A DNA stretch of 39,248 bases. Origin: CAYNFT01 sp964396535 (lineage in GTDB: Bacteria > Chloroflexota > Dehalococcoidia > Dehalococcoidales > UBA2162). Below are positions 23,763 through 31,389 of this stretch, one piece after another. Position numbers and translations under genes: made by a program. The stretch lies in the NCBI GenBank assembly GCA_964396535.1, contig CAYNFT010000008.1:1-39248 (forward strand). Reading direction: 5' to 3'. Positions within the stretch are counted from its first letter, which is position 1; every line of letters starts with the position of its first letter. The notes under the pieces are model-generated. The model worked only from the letters and a program-made list of their open reading frames with translations, was not told the DNA's origin and ran no database searches.

Positions 23763-25250
23763 TTGAACTTTCTTAAGAATCTGGCTGTCAGTCTTCTCAT
23801 CTTTCTTCTATTTCTCTCTCTAGCCATTTTTAGTATTGCCCTCACGGTGCGTAGTACCGCATTAAACCCGAATTTCGTCACTTCTGAACTTGACAGTCTG
23901 GATGTATCTGCACTTGTAGAAGAATATGTTGATATAGAAGCTCCTCCAGAAATGCCGGAGCTAAAAGAGACGATAATTGAGACCATCTCCAGCATCGAAC
24001 CTGTGGTAAAAGAACAGGCAGGTGCTGCCATCCACTCCGTCTATGATTATCTTCTAGGGGAAAAGGAAGAGCCCGAACTTGATGTCACATTGGGTGATAC
24101 TTTCCTTAATTCGGATTTTGTCAACTCTGTGCTAGATGAGCTCGATTTGGCCTCATTAACGGAAATGATTCTTAGTGAGCAAATGACCGGAGAAGAGTTC
24201 CCAGAAGATTTTAAGGTTGCTCTGGTTAATACTGTCACCGAACTCGAACCTATGCTAAAAGAACAAGTAAGTGATGCTACTCAACCCATCTTTGATTACC
24301 TGCTGGGAAAAACCGAAAGCATAGACCTGGCACTTACACTAAGGAACACCATTCTTAGTTCGGATTTTGTCGTCTCCCTGATAGATGAACTCGACCTATC
24401 CTCCTTGGCCGGGGAATTTCTAAGTGAACAGCTTATCGGTGAAATCCCTGAAGAGATGGAGTTTCTGTCTGAGTATCTGGATTATGCCATCGCTGAACTT
24501 GAACCCACAATAAAAGCAGAGCTAACTGCTGCTGCTGACCCCTTGTTAGATTATCTTCTGGGAGAGAGCCACAGTTTAAGTGTAGTAATTTCCCTGGAAC
24601 CAGCAATGGAAAGCTTAGAAGATACCCTGAGAGAAACTTTATTAGAATCACTACCGCCAGAGTATGCTGGTTTATCCCAGAGTGAAATCGAGCAGCTATT
24701 TGACGAGTATTTCAGTGAAGGATTAGCTGAAATAATACCATCAACCTTCGAGCTTGACGAAAATCTTCTGGGGACAGAGATACCGGCAGACATTGCTGAT
24801 ATGCTGGCAGAAGCTGAAGGTCAACTCGCTGATGTAAAACAGGAAATGAATGAGGCGCTATCAGAGGCTGAGGAAGTACTCGAGGTAGCAAGACAGTACA
24901 TATCATATTTCCAGCTAGGATTCACACTTCTAATTGTCTTTATGGCACTAATAGTCTTAGGTATTATCCTCATATTCCGCCAGGTGAAACCTGTTACCCG
25001 ACGTTTGGGTATCCCTCTCCTTACCTATGGAGTCATTGAATATGCCGGCATCTTAGTTGGCAAGTATTTCCTCAAGGGGAAAGTGACTTTACCCGATATA
25101 CCGCCACAGCTTGAGACATGGATATTCCAGTTAGCTGATGATGTGCTGCGTCCTCTCCAGATATTCAGCCTCAGCTTGCTGATTATCGGGGCAGTGCTAA
25201 TCATAGTATCTTTTGTTTACCGACGAGGTCAATCTGTAGCTGAAGATTAA
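23763..25250 (+). CDS. Membrane protein with three extracytoplasmic repeats
   Basis: I know no named family. The 495-residue protein starts with a membrane segment (about 5-29), followed by three tandem repeats of about 82 residues (roughly 37-117, 118-199, 201-285). Each has DFVxSxxDELDLxSL at the start, ELEPxxKEQ in the middle and YDYLLGE before a beta-like stretch. After an acidic helical part (about 340-378, a likely coiled coil) come a membrane segment (385-406) and two more hydrophobic segments (about 418-436 and 466-487). The repeats are very acidic and expected outside the cytoplasm. The start is TTG 23763, after an in-frame TAA; GGAG lies 12 bases upstream, a long spacing. It converges with the nfeD-like gene. 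Confidence 0.75.
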   Translation: MNFLKNLAVSLLIFLLFLSLAIFSIALTVRSTALNPNFVTSELDSLDVSALVEEYVDIEAPPEMPELKETIIETISSIEPVVKEQAGAAIHSVYDYLLGEKEEPELDVTLGDTFLNSDFVNSVLDELDLASLTEMILSEQMTGEEFPEDFKVALVNTVTELEPMLKEQVSDATQPIFDYLLGKTESIDLALTLRNTILSSDFVVSLIDELDLSSLAGEFLSEQLIGEIPEEMEFLSEYLDYAIAELEPTIKAELTAAADPLLDYLLGESHSLSVVISLEPAMESLEDTLRETLLESLPPEYAGLSQSEIEQLFDEYFSEGLAEIIPSTFELDENLLGTEIPADIADMLAEAEGQLADVKQEMNEALSEAEEVLEVARQYISYFQLGFTLLIVFMALIVLGIILIFRQVKPVTRRLGIPLLTYGVIEYAGILVGKYFLKGKVTLPDIPPQLETWIFQLADDVLRPLQIFSLSLLIIGAVLIIVSFVYRRGQSVAED

Positions 25251-25265
25251 CTAATCAGTAACCCC

Positions 25266-25661
25266 TCAATCATCAGTAGCGCTACTCTCCTGCACTACAA
25301 GCTTAAGCCTTTTCTGATCTATCACAATAACCTTTCCACCGGGCTTAATTACATCGCCGTCAGTTCTAGCTATCCACAGTTCTCCCCTAATCCTTATCAG
25401 ACCCTCAGGAGTTAATGGACTTACTACCTCACCCCTGGTACCAATCATATTCGGGAAACCCACTACCTGTTCTCTTATCAAGGCACGGGTACCAAGCCGA
25501 AAGGTGAAGATAGAATAGGCAGCCCAGGCAACCATAATGATAATGAGACCCCATAGCGGAATCTGAATCTCTACCTGTGGCAAAGCCCAAAGCACAATTA
25601 CGACTATAGCTACTTCTTCCAGGATAGTGCTGACAATAGCCAGTATAAGTCTTTTCTTCAT
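25266..25661 (-). CDS. NfeD-like membrane protein
   Basis: This 131-residue protein has two hydrophobic helices (about 7-27 and 32-52) followed by a small OB-fold domain of the NfeD type (IGTRGEVVSPL, GLIRIRGELWIAR, GGKVIVIDQKRLKLVV). Short NfeD proteins of this kind usually act with a flotillin or SPFH protein in membrane organisation; no such gene is present here. I chose ATG 25661 (MKKRLIL, with AGAGGCGAG upstream); the frame extends 16 residues further but that part is not family-like. It diverges from gatC. Confidence 0.8.
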   Translation of the reverse strand: MKKRLILAIVSTILEEVAIVVIVLWALPQVEIQIPLWGLIIIMVAWAAYSIFTFRLGTRALIREQVVGFPNMIGTRGEVVSPLTPEGLIRIRGELWIARTDGDVIKPGGKVIVIDQKRLKLVVQESSATDD

Positions 25662-25695
25662 CTCGCCTCTGCTCTTATTATAACAGATAGCTCTA

Positions 25696-25725
25696 TTGCA
25701 GATACTCAAATGTGGGTGCTATAAT
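25696..25725 (+). promoter_or_regulatory. gatC promoter
   Basis: TTGCAG (25696-25701), 18 bases and TATAAT (25720-25725) preceded by TGC form a good extended -10 promoter 40 bases before gatC. Confidence 0.75.
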
Positions 25726-25766
25726 CCTTAAATGTATTCCCGCCTAAATCACTCCGGAGGTAAGTA

Positions 25767-26057
25767 ATGAAAATAAGTCGTGAGGAAGTGTTACATATCG
25801 CTCTCCTGGCAAGATTAGGTTTGACCGAGGAGGAGGTAGATAGGCTCAGTGAGCAACTTTCAAATATTCTGGAGAACTTCGAGATACTGCAACAGGTAGA
25901 TACCACCGGCGTTCCCCCCACCGCCCAGTCCATCGCTCTCCAAAATGTGGTTAGTGCTGACGAAATAGCCCCTTCTCTACCTTCGACCGAGGTTCTGGCT
26001 AATGCCCCACAAAAAGAGCAAGACTTATTCAGGGTACGAGCCGTACTTGAGGAATAA
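25767..26057 (+). CDS. gatC: Glutamyl-tRNA(Gln) amidotransferase subunit C
   Basis: GatC is the small subunit that holds GatA and GatB together in the enzyme that turns Glu-tRNA(Gln) or Asp-tRNA(Asn) into the amide form. The 96-residue protein begins with the family signature VLHIALLARLGLTEEEV and has the conserved central run FEILQQVDTTGVPPT, ending in the usual FRVRAVLEE. CGGAGG lies just upstream. GatA is close by, but a membrane transporter gene intervenes. GatB is not seen in the window. Confidence 0.94.
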   Translation: MKISREEVLHIALLARLGLTEEEVDRLSEQLSNILENFEILQQVDTTGVPPTAQSIALQNVVSADEIAPSLPSTEVLANAPQKEQDLFRVRAVLEE

Positions 26058-26165
26058 ATATATTGTTAAAGGGGGGGGTTATCTACCAACGAGACAAGAT
26101 TATTCGGTTCTATTAAGTGTCAGCGATTCAGAAGGATTTTACGAATCAATAAAACAGTGGGAGTG

Positions 26166-26795
26166 ATGAACGTTGAAAGGCTGTACAGAAAAGGCCTTTA
26201 CCTTGAGTACTTTAACGTTGGCTATAACATTCTTGAGGCTATCGTCTCCATTGTCTTTGGCAGCATTGCCAACAGCATTGCCTTAATTGGGTTTGGGCTT
26301 GATAGCATTGTTGAGTCATTATCGGGACTGGTTCTTATATGGCGGTTACGACAGCACGGGAGGATATCAGAAGAGGCAGAAGAAAGGATAGAAAAGAGGG
26401 CAACCAGGTTTGTCGCCATTACTTTCTTTATACTTGGATTGTACATCCTCTTCGAATCGATTAAAAAGCTGGTCATGGTAGAAACGCCAGCATCTTCACT
26501 ACCAGGTATAGTGATAGCTATAGTTTCGTTAGTTACCATGCCCTTGCTAACCTGGCAGAAATATAAAACAGGGAAACAAATCAATAGCAGAGCGCTGGTA
26601 GCCGACTCCAAGGAGACACTGGCTTGTGCCTTTCTTTCGGCAGCTCTGTTAACAGGTCTGGGAACGAATTATTTATTCGGTTTCTGGCAGGCAGACCCGA
26701 TAGTAGGATTAGTAATTGTCGCTTTCCTGTTCAGAGAAGGATGGGAAGGCTGGAAAGAAAACAGCGAGGAGGCTGAGATTGGCAAGCAATCTTAA
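26166..26795 (+). CDS. Cation diffusion facilitator-like membrane protein
   Basis: This protein of about 209 residues has five to six membrane segments and the CDF layout: FGLDSIVESLSG in the second helix and ADSKETLACAFLS in the fifth, where CDF metal sites lie. The usual His of the HxxxD sites is missing, so the metal specificity or even the transport function is unclear. No C-terminal cytoplasmic domain is present. It lies between gatC and gatA; the gatA start TTG lies inside the last codons of this gene. The start is uncertain between GTG 26157, GTG 26163 and ATG 26166. Confidence 0.75.
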   Translation: MNVERLYRKGLYLEYFNVGYNILEAIVSIVFGSIANSIALIGFGLDSIVESLSGLVLIWRLRQHGRISEEAEERIEKRATRFVAITFFILGLYILFESIKKLVMVETPASSLPGIVIAIVSLVTMPLLTWQKYKTGKQINSRALVADSKETLACAFLSAALLTGLGTNYLFGFWQADPIVGLVIVAFLFREGWEGWKENSEEAEIGKQS

Positions 26796-28245
26796 TCAAT
26801 TGACCATCCAGGAGGCACACCGGCTGCTTCAGTCAAGGCAACTGGCCTCGACTGAACTNNNNNNNNNNAAAGCCTGTCTTGAGCGTATCCAGCAGGCGGA
26901 GTCAAGGGTTCATGCCATTGTTACTATCACCGAGGAGCTGGCGTTGAAGCAAGCCCAGAAGGCTGATGTGCTATTAGCTGCCGGTAACACCAATCCCCTT
27001 ACTGGCATCCCGGCGCTAATCAAAGACAACATGTGTATCAAAGGAATACCAACAACCTGCTCCTCAAGAATGCTGGAGAATTTCATGCCCCCCTATGATG
27101 CTACCGTTGTAAAAACATTAAATGACTATGGTGCGGTGATTGTGGGCAAAGCCAACATGGACGAATTTGCCATGGGCTCGTCTACGGAGAATTCTGCCCT
27201 GTTTATTACCCATAATCCCTGGGACTTGACCCGCGTCCCCGGCGGCAGCAGTGGTGGTTCAGCCGCCGCCATAGCTGCCGATGAAGCCATCTATGCCCTC
27301 GGCTCGGATACCGGGGGCAGCATCCGCCAGCCGGCCGGTTTTTGCAGCGTTACCGGCTTAAAACCCACCTACGGCAGGGTAAGCAGGTATGGATTGGTTG
27401 CCTTTGCCAGCTCACTTGACCAGATTGGGCCTCTGACCAAGGATGTTACCGATTGTGCCATGGTAATGAATGCCATCGCTGCCTACGACTCCAGAGATTC
27501 TACCTCGGTTCCCCAGCCCACCCCTGACTATACCCAGTGTTTAACATCTGACCTCAAGGGGCTTCGCATCGGTGTCCCGAAAGAGTATTTTGTCGAAGGA
27601 ATGCAGCCTGAGGTGGAGACTGCCATACGAGCCGCCATAAACAAAATTGGGGAGCTGGGGGCAAAAATAGAAGAGGTATCACTACCCCACACCCGCTACG
27701 CCCTGGCGGTATATTACATCATCGCTCCTTCAGAGGCTTCGGCTAACCTTGCCCGCTATGATGGTGTTAAGTACGGCTTCTCTGCTCGTGAAGCAGAGAA
27801 TATGTGGGATGCTCTGGAGAAGACCCGCCAGTACGGCTTCGGTCCCGAGGTTAAGAGACGTATTATGCTGGGAACCTATGCCCTGTCCGCCGGCTACTAT
27901 GATGCCTACTACCTCAAGGCTCAGAAGGTGCGCACCCTGATAAGGCGAGAGTTTGACGAGGTGTTCAAAAAGTTCGATGCTCTAATAACCCCCACCTCCC
28001 CTACCGTCCCCTTCAAAATCGGTGAAAAAGTTGACGACCCGGTACAGATGTATTTAAGTGATGTCTGCACCCTGCCGATAAATATCGCCGGACTGCCGGC
28101 TATGTCCCTACCTGCCGGCTTTGCCGACGGGCTGCCGGTAGGCATGCAGATAATATCTAAGCCCTTCGCCGAAGAAACCATCCTCAAAATCGCCCACGCC
28201 TATGAGCAGGCAACTGAGTGGCACAAGAGGAGACCGAATATTTGA
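26779..28245 (+). CDS. gatA: Glutamyl-tRNA(Gln) amidotransferase subunit A
   Basis: GatA is the glutaminase of the GatCAB complex, an amidase-signature enzyme. The Lys-Ser-Ser triad is visible: Lys in LIKDNMC, Ser in GGSSGGSAAA and Ser in SDTGGSIRQPA. The start is TTG 26779 with AGGAGG six bases upstream, inside the end of the previous gene; the longer open frame has no support. The sequence contains ten N (26859-26868) after STEL; the normal family sequence there (ELTxACLERI) suggests the true gap is only about four bases. With the gap as written the product is about 488 residues, close to normal. Confidence 0.94.
   Translation: MASNLNQLTIQEAHRLLQSRQLASTEXXXXKACLERIQQAESRVHAIVTITEELALKQAQKADVLLAAGNTNPLTGIPALIKDNMCIKGIPTTCSSRMLENFMPPYDATVVKTLNDYGAVIVGKANMDEFAMGSSTENSALFITHNPWDLTRVPGGSSGGSAAAIAADEAIYALGSDTGGSIRQPAGFCSVTGLKPTYGRVSRYGLVAFASSLDQIGPLTKDVTDCAMVMNAIAAYDSRDSTSVPQPTPDYTQCLTSDLKGLRIGVPKEYFVEGMQPEVETAIRAAINKIGELGAKIEEVSLPHTRYALAVYYIIAPSEASANLARYDGVKYGFSAREAENMWDALEKTRQYGFGPEVKRRIMLGTYALSAGYYDAYYLKAQKVRTLIRREFDEVFKKFDALITPTSPTVPFKIGEKVDDPVQMYLSDVCTLPINIAGLPAMSLPAGFADGLPVGMQIISKPFAEETILKIAHAYEQATEWHKRRPNI
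26859..26868. other. Assembly gap (10 N)
   Basis: Ten unknown bases interrupt gatA. The number is probably a placeholder, since comparison with the usual GatA motif implies about one missing residue rather than three. Confidence 0.9.
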
Positions 28246-28275
28246 CTAAATATCTATGTGGTAAAATCAAAGCAA

Positions 28276-28887
28276 ATGGAAGCCATTGATATTTTTTCAG
28301 TAGTCAAAGATGTAATACTAGCTTTATCAGCAGTTGTTGTCGCAGTTATTGCATTTCTGGGTCTGAGAACTTGGAGAAGGGAACTGACAGGTAAAGCAAA
28401 ATTCGAATGCGCCCGAAAGTTAATGCAGTTGGGATACGAGATGAGGTCTAATTTCTCAGCAGCGCGAAACCCATTCGGTTATGCGCGGATAGATAGAAAA
28501 GAAGATGAAAACGAGACGGGAAAGGAATCTCAAGTGATAAATCAGTGGGAGGAAAGACGCAATCTCGCAAAGCCTCTCTCTGAAAGTATCAACAAAATAA
28601 TTGAAGCTCAATGGGAAGCTGAAATATTATTGAGTGAAGCTTCGTCCAAATCTGTCGAGGAAGCTGTTCAATTATACAGGGAGTGCTACGGCGAATTATC
28701 CTCTGCCATTGCAAGCTATTTTGATATCAAGTATAACGAAGCCCGAGGCCGCCAAGTTGCCCAACATCAAGACTGGTTGAGAGAACTCAGCAAGACCATA
28801 TATGGAGGTTCTCCTGATGATTTTTCAAGAAAGGTAGACGAGGCAACAAATAAGTTATCGTCTGCCTTGAAACAATATGTGAAATAG
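28276..28887 (+). CDS. Small membrane-anchored protein of unknown function
   Basis: This protein has about 203 residues from ATG 28276 (a GTG at 28258 is in frame). It has one hydrophobic segment (about 9-31, ILALSAVVVAVIAFLGL) followed by RTWRREL and a charged helical soluble part. I see no recognisable catalytic motif. The gene is clearly richer in A and T than gatA, from which it is separated by about 30 bases; repeat copy 5 starts three bases after its stop. The architecture is the same as in the gene at 28-624, so both may be members of a loose accessory group. No function can be given. Confidence 0.6.
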   Translation: MEAIDIFSVVKDVILALSAVVVAVIAFLGLRTWRRELTGKAKFECARKLMQLGYEMRSNFSAARNPFGYARIDRKEDENETGKESQVINQWEERRNLAKPLSESINKIIEAQWEAEILLSEASSKSVEEAVQLYRECYGELSSAIASYFDIKYNEARGRQVAQHQDWLRELSKTIYGGSPDDFSRKVDEATNKLSSALKQYVK

Positions 28888-28889
28888 AT

Positions 28890-28974
28890 AGGGAGTCAAA
28901 GAGGGACGAAGTCCCTCTTACAAAAACCCTCCCCCTCTCCTTGTTAAGGAGAGGGGCACACAGGGGGTGAGGTT
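28890..28974 (+). repeat. Double-hairpin repeat, copy 5
   Basis: GGGAGTCA, hairpin 1 (AAGAGGGACGAAGTCCCTCTT, 28899-28919), linker, hairpin 2 (28932-28956; CCCCTCTCCTT against AAGGAGAGGGG) and tail ACACAGGGGGTGAGGTT. It begins almost directly after an accessory gene and ends 40 bases before the next small gene. This is the least degraded copy together with copy 2. Confidence 0.88.
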
Positions 28975-29013
28975 TACCCAAAATACGGGGGGAATCCAAG
29001 GGGGCTGGGGTTC

Positions 29014-29238
29014 GTGGAAAGCCTCAAAGTAAATTGCTATTCAGGACATACTTATGCCGAAAGACCGGAGTCTTTCCAATGGCAAGATACGGTTTATGAG
29101 ATTCATAAGGTAGAAAAAGAGTGGCTTGAGTCCGGAGAGAGGTACTTTCAGGTCAGAACCGGGGGTAACAAAATCTTCAGACTCTGCTATAATGAGACAA
29201 ACAAGCAGTGGTCACTAACCGAACTGGTGGGAGGTTAG
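29014..29238 (+). CDS. Small conserved-looking protein (74 residues)
   Basis: The product contains SGHTYAERPESFQWQDTVYEI and YFQVRTGGNKIFRLCYNE, the look of a compact beta-rich protein of the kind often annotated DUF6504; that match is from memory and not certain. The start is GTG 29014 with GGGG about five bases upstream; an ATG start is not available. It stops three bases before the Lrp/AsnC gene, so the two are translated together. The function is unknown. Confidence 0.6.
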   Translation: MESLKVNCYSGHTYAERPESFQWQDTVYEIHKVEKEWLESGERYFQVRTGGNKIFRLCYNETNKQWSLTELVGG

Positions 29239-29241
29239 GAA

Positions 29242-29724
29242 ATGGAAAAGGAAATTCTTAAGATACTGGAAAATGATGCCCGCACTACTGCCAAACAAAT
29301 CTCGGCTATGACCGGCACCCCCAGCACTGAGGTAACCAAGCAAATTAAGCAAGCCGAAAAAGACCGAACCATCCTCAAATACAAAGCTATTGTAAACTGG
29401 GACAAGGTGGAAAATGAGCAGGTATGGGCGTTAATTGAAGTCAAGCTTACCCCTGAAAAAGATGTTGGCTTTGACTCCGTAGCCGAGCGCATCTACCGCT
29501 TCCCACAAACTCGAAGTGTCTACCTGATATCGGGAACCTACGACCTGTTCATCCTGGTTACAGGTAAAACCAACCATGAGATAGCTGACTTTGTATCACA
29601 AAAGCTTTCTCATGTTGAAGGAGTACAGGGGACAGTCACCCAATTTGTGCTTAAGCGATACAAAGAAGACGGAGAGATTATAGAGGAGAGAGAAGAGGTT
29701 AAGAGGCAGCCAGTAATACTATAG
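29242..29724 (+). CDS. Lrp/AsnC family transcription regulator
   Basis: The 160-residue protein has an N-terminal winged helix-turn-helix (ILKILENDARTTAKQISAMTG) and a C-terminal RAM ligand-binding domain (WALIEVKLTPEKDVGFDSVAERIY, VYLISGTYDLFILVTG). Such proteins sense amino acids and form octamers. It is followed 41 bases later by an aminotransferase gene, which is a likely target or partner. A basic, acidic-mixed tail (EEREEVKRQ) is longer than usual. Confidence 0.88.
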   Translation: MEKEILKILENDARTTAKQISAMTGTPSTEVTKQIKQAEKDRTILKYKAIVNWDKVENEQVWALIEVKLTPEKDVGFDSVAERIYRFPQTRSVYLISGTYDLFILVTGKTNHEIADFVSQKLSHVEGVQGTVTQFVLKRYKEDGEIIEEREEVKRQPVIL

Positions 29725-29765
29725 AAAAGTCCATTGTCGATATATTACCTGACCAGGAGAATGTT

Positions 29766-30962
29766 ATGTCAACTAATCCCGACGGTAAACGCAAAAAATA
29801 TCATATCTCACAGCGAGCAAACCAGCTATCCCCTTCAGGAATACGGAGGTTCTTCGACCTGCTAGCCTCTACTGAAGGGGTAATTTCACTGGGGGTTGGC
29901 GAGCCTGACTACGCAACTCCGTGGCATATCAGTGAGGCAGCCATTGAATCTCTGAAAAAAGGCTACACTATGTATACCTCAAACTCAGGCATGCCTGAGT
30001 TGCGCCAGGAACTGTCCCGATATTTGAAGGCTAACTATAATCTGGTGTACGACTCCAATGATGAAATTCTGATTACCGTCGGTTCCAGTGAGGCACTGGA
30101 TTTAGCCATGAGAGCCATCCTCAATCCCGGGGACGAGGTTATTATGCCCGACCCCTGCTACGTTGCCTATGAACCCTGTGTGATCCTACCTGGAGGAATA
30201 CCAGTCAAGGTACCCACCAGCCAGGAAAGTAACTTTGAGATTAGCGCCACTGATATCGAGGCACGAGTTACCAATAAAACTAAAGCCATTCTTATCGGCT
30301 ATCCGGCCAACCCTACCGGAGCCGTGATGAGTAAAGAAAAATTATCTCAGATAGCAGAGGTAGCTCAGCATCACCGGCTATCATTAATCTCTGACGAGAT
30401 TTACGCCAAGCTGGTCTATGGTGTGGAACATACCTGTGTTTCTGCTCTACCTGGAATGAAGGAGAACTCCATCCTTCTGGGCGGGTTTTCCAAGGCTTAT
30501 GCTATGACCGGCTGGCGCATTGGTTACGTAGCAGCTCCCAGAGAGATTATTGCCGCTATGACCAAGATTCACCAGTATACTATGATGTGTGCCCCGACAA
30601 TGGCACAGGTAGCCGCTATTGAGGCGCTAAAATCGGGGGAGGACAGTGTGGCTGAGATGGTTGAGGACTATAACAGGCGGCGGCTGGTCATCGTCAAGGG
30701 ACTATGTGACATTGGTCTATCCTGCTTTGAGCCCAGAGGGGCGTTTTACGCCTTTCCTTCAATAAAGTGCACCGGTATGACCTCAGAGAAGTTTGCCGAG
30801 AAGCTGCTTACTGAGGAAAAGGTGGCAGTAGTCCCCGGTTCTGCCTTCGGACAATGCGGCGAGGGATATGTTCGCTGTTGTTATGCCACCTCGTTAGCAG
30901 ATATTAAAGAAGCATTATCAAGAATGAAACGCTTCGTGGATAAATATCGTAAGGAGGCTTGA
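29766..30962 (+). CDS. Class I/II aminotransferase
   Basis: This PLP-dependent fold-type I aminotransferase has 398 residues. VGEPDYATP, GYPANPTGA, ISDEIYAKLVYG and the PLP lysine in GGFSKAYAMTGWRIGY are intact. It is most like the aspartate / aromatic / alanine aminotransferase subgroup I-gamma; the substrate is not fixed by sequence. AGGAG lies seven bases before ATG 29766. It lies after an AsnC regulator and before a two-helix membrane protein, apparently in one transcript. It is a paralogue of dapL in this window but clearly a different subgroup. Confidence 0.88.
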   Translation: MSTNPDGKRKKYHISQRANQLSPSGIRRFFDLLASTEGVISLGVGEPDYATPWHISEAAIESLKKGYTMYTSNSGMPELRQELSRYLKANYNLVYDSNDEILITVGSSEALDLAMRAILNPGDEVIMPDPCYVAYEPCVILPGGIPVKVPTSQESNFEISATDIEARVTNKTKAILIGYPANPTGAVMSKEKLSQIAEVAQHHRLSLISDEIYAKLVYGVEHTCVSALPGMKENSILLGGFSKAYAMTGWRIGYVAAPREIIAAMTKIHQYTMMCAPTMAQVAAIEALKSGEDSVAEMVEDYNRRRLVIVKGLCDIGLSCFEPRGAFYAFPSIKCTGMTSEKFAEKLLTEEKVAVVPGSAFGQCGEGYVRCCYATSLADIKEALSRMKRFVDKYRKEA

Positions 30963-30963
30963 T

Positions 30964-31161
30964 ATGTTCGGATACTTCACTATCTTAGGAGCTATCCCCG
31001 GCTTTTTTATAAGTTCTCTTATTTTAATGGCTCTCTGGAGCGTTATTGCCCCTAAATTTGGAGCAGAAAACATAAACTATGTTATGGCTATGTTGATAAA
31101 CATTACACTCTGGCTGGCAGTGGCACCTCTGGTAGCAGCCGGTTGGAAGAAAAAGAGATAG
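30964..31161 (+). CDS. Small two-helix membrane protein
   Basis: This 65-residue protein has two hydrophobic segments (about 5-27 and 38-58) and a basic end (GWKKKR). AAGGAGG lies directly upstream, and the aminotransferase stop is one base before the start. The function is unknown. Good ribosome binding site and tight spacing make it likely to be real. Confidence 0.65.
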   Translation: MFGYFTILGAIPGFFISSLILMALWSVIAPKFGAENINYVMAMLINITLWLAVAPLVAAGWKKKR

Positions 31162-31167
31162 CAATAG

Positions 31168-31389
31168 ATGATGAAAAAACTGGTTTGTGATAGGTGCGGC
31201 AGGGAACTTACGGAAAGGCAAGACATAGACCTAGTTCTTGAAGGAGCGGAGGCATGGCAAGCAGCAGTTAGAGCCAGGGGTGCTGAGCCTAGAGGTCTCT
31301 TCCCGTGTGAGAACTACATTCATTGTGGTGGAGAGATGATAGTAGTTAATAAAAGAAGACGCTTTCGCCTGGGAGGTAGAACCAATTAA
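31168..31389 (+). CDS. Small zinc-ribbon-like protein
   Basis: This 73-residue protein has paired cysteines CDRCG near the N-terminus and PCENYIHCGGEM near the middle, giving a possible four-cysteine zinc knuckle, followed by a basic tail (KRRRFRLGGR). I do not recognise the family. Its stop overlaps the proposed ATT start of purM, and the purM ribosome binding site GGAGG lies in its last codons. Confidence 0.6.
   Translation: MMKKLVCDRCGRELTERQDIDLVLEGAEAWQAAVRARGAEPRGLFPCENYIHCGGEMIVVNKRRRFRLGGRTN

Noticed and set aside
26716..26778. Longer gatA start inside the transporter gene
   Set aside because: No family likeness in those residues; AGGAGG is ideally placed for TTG 26779.
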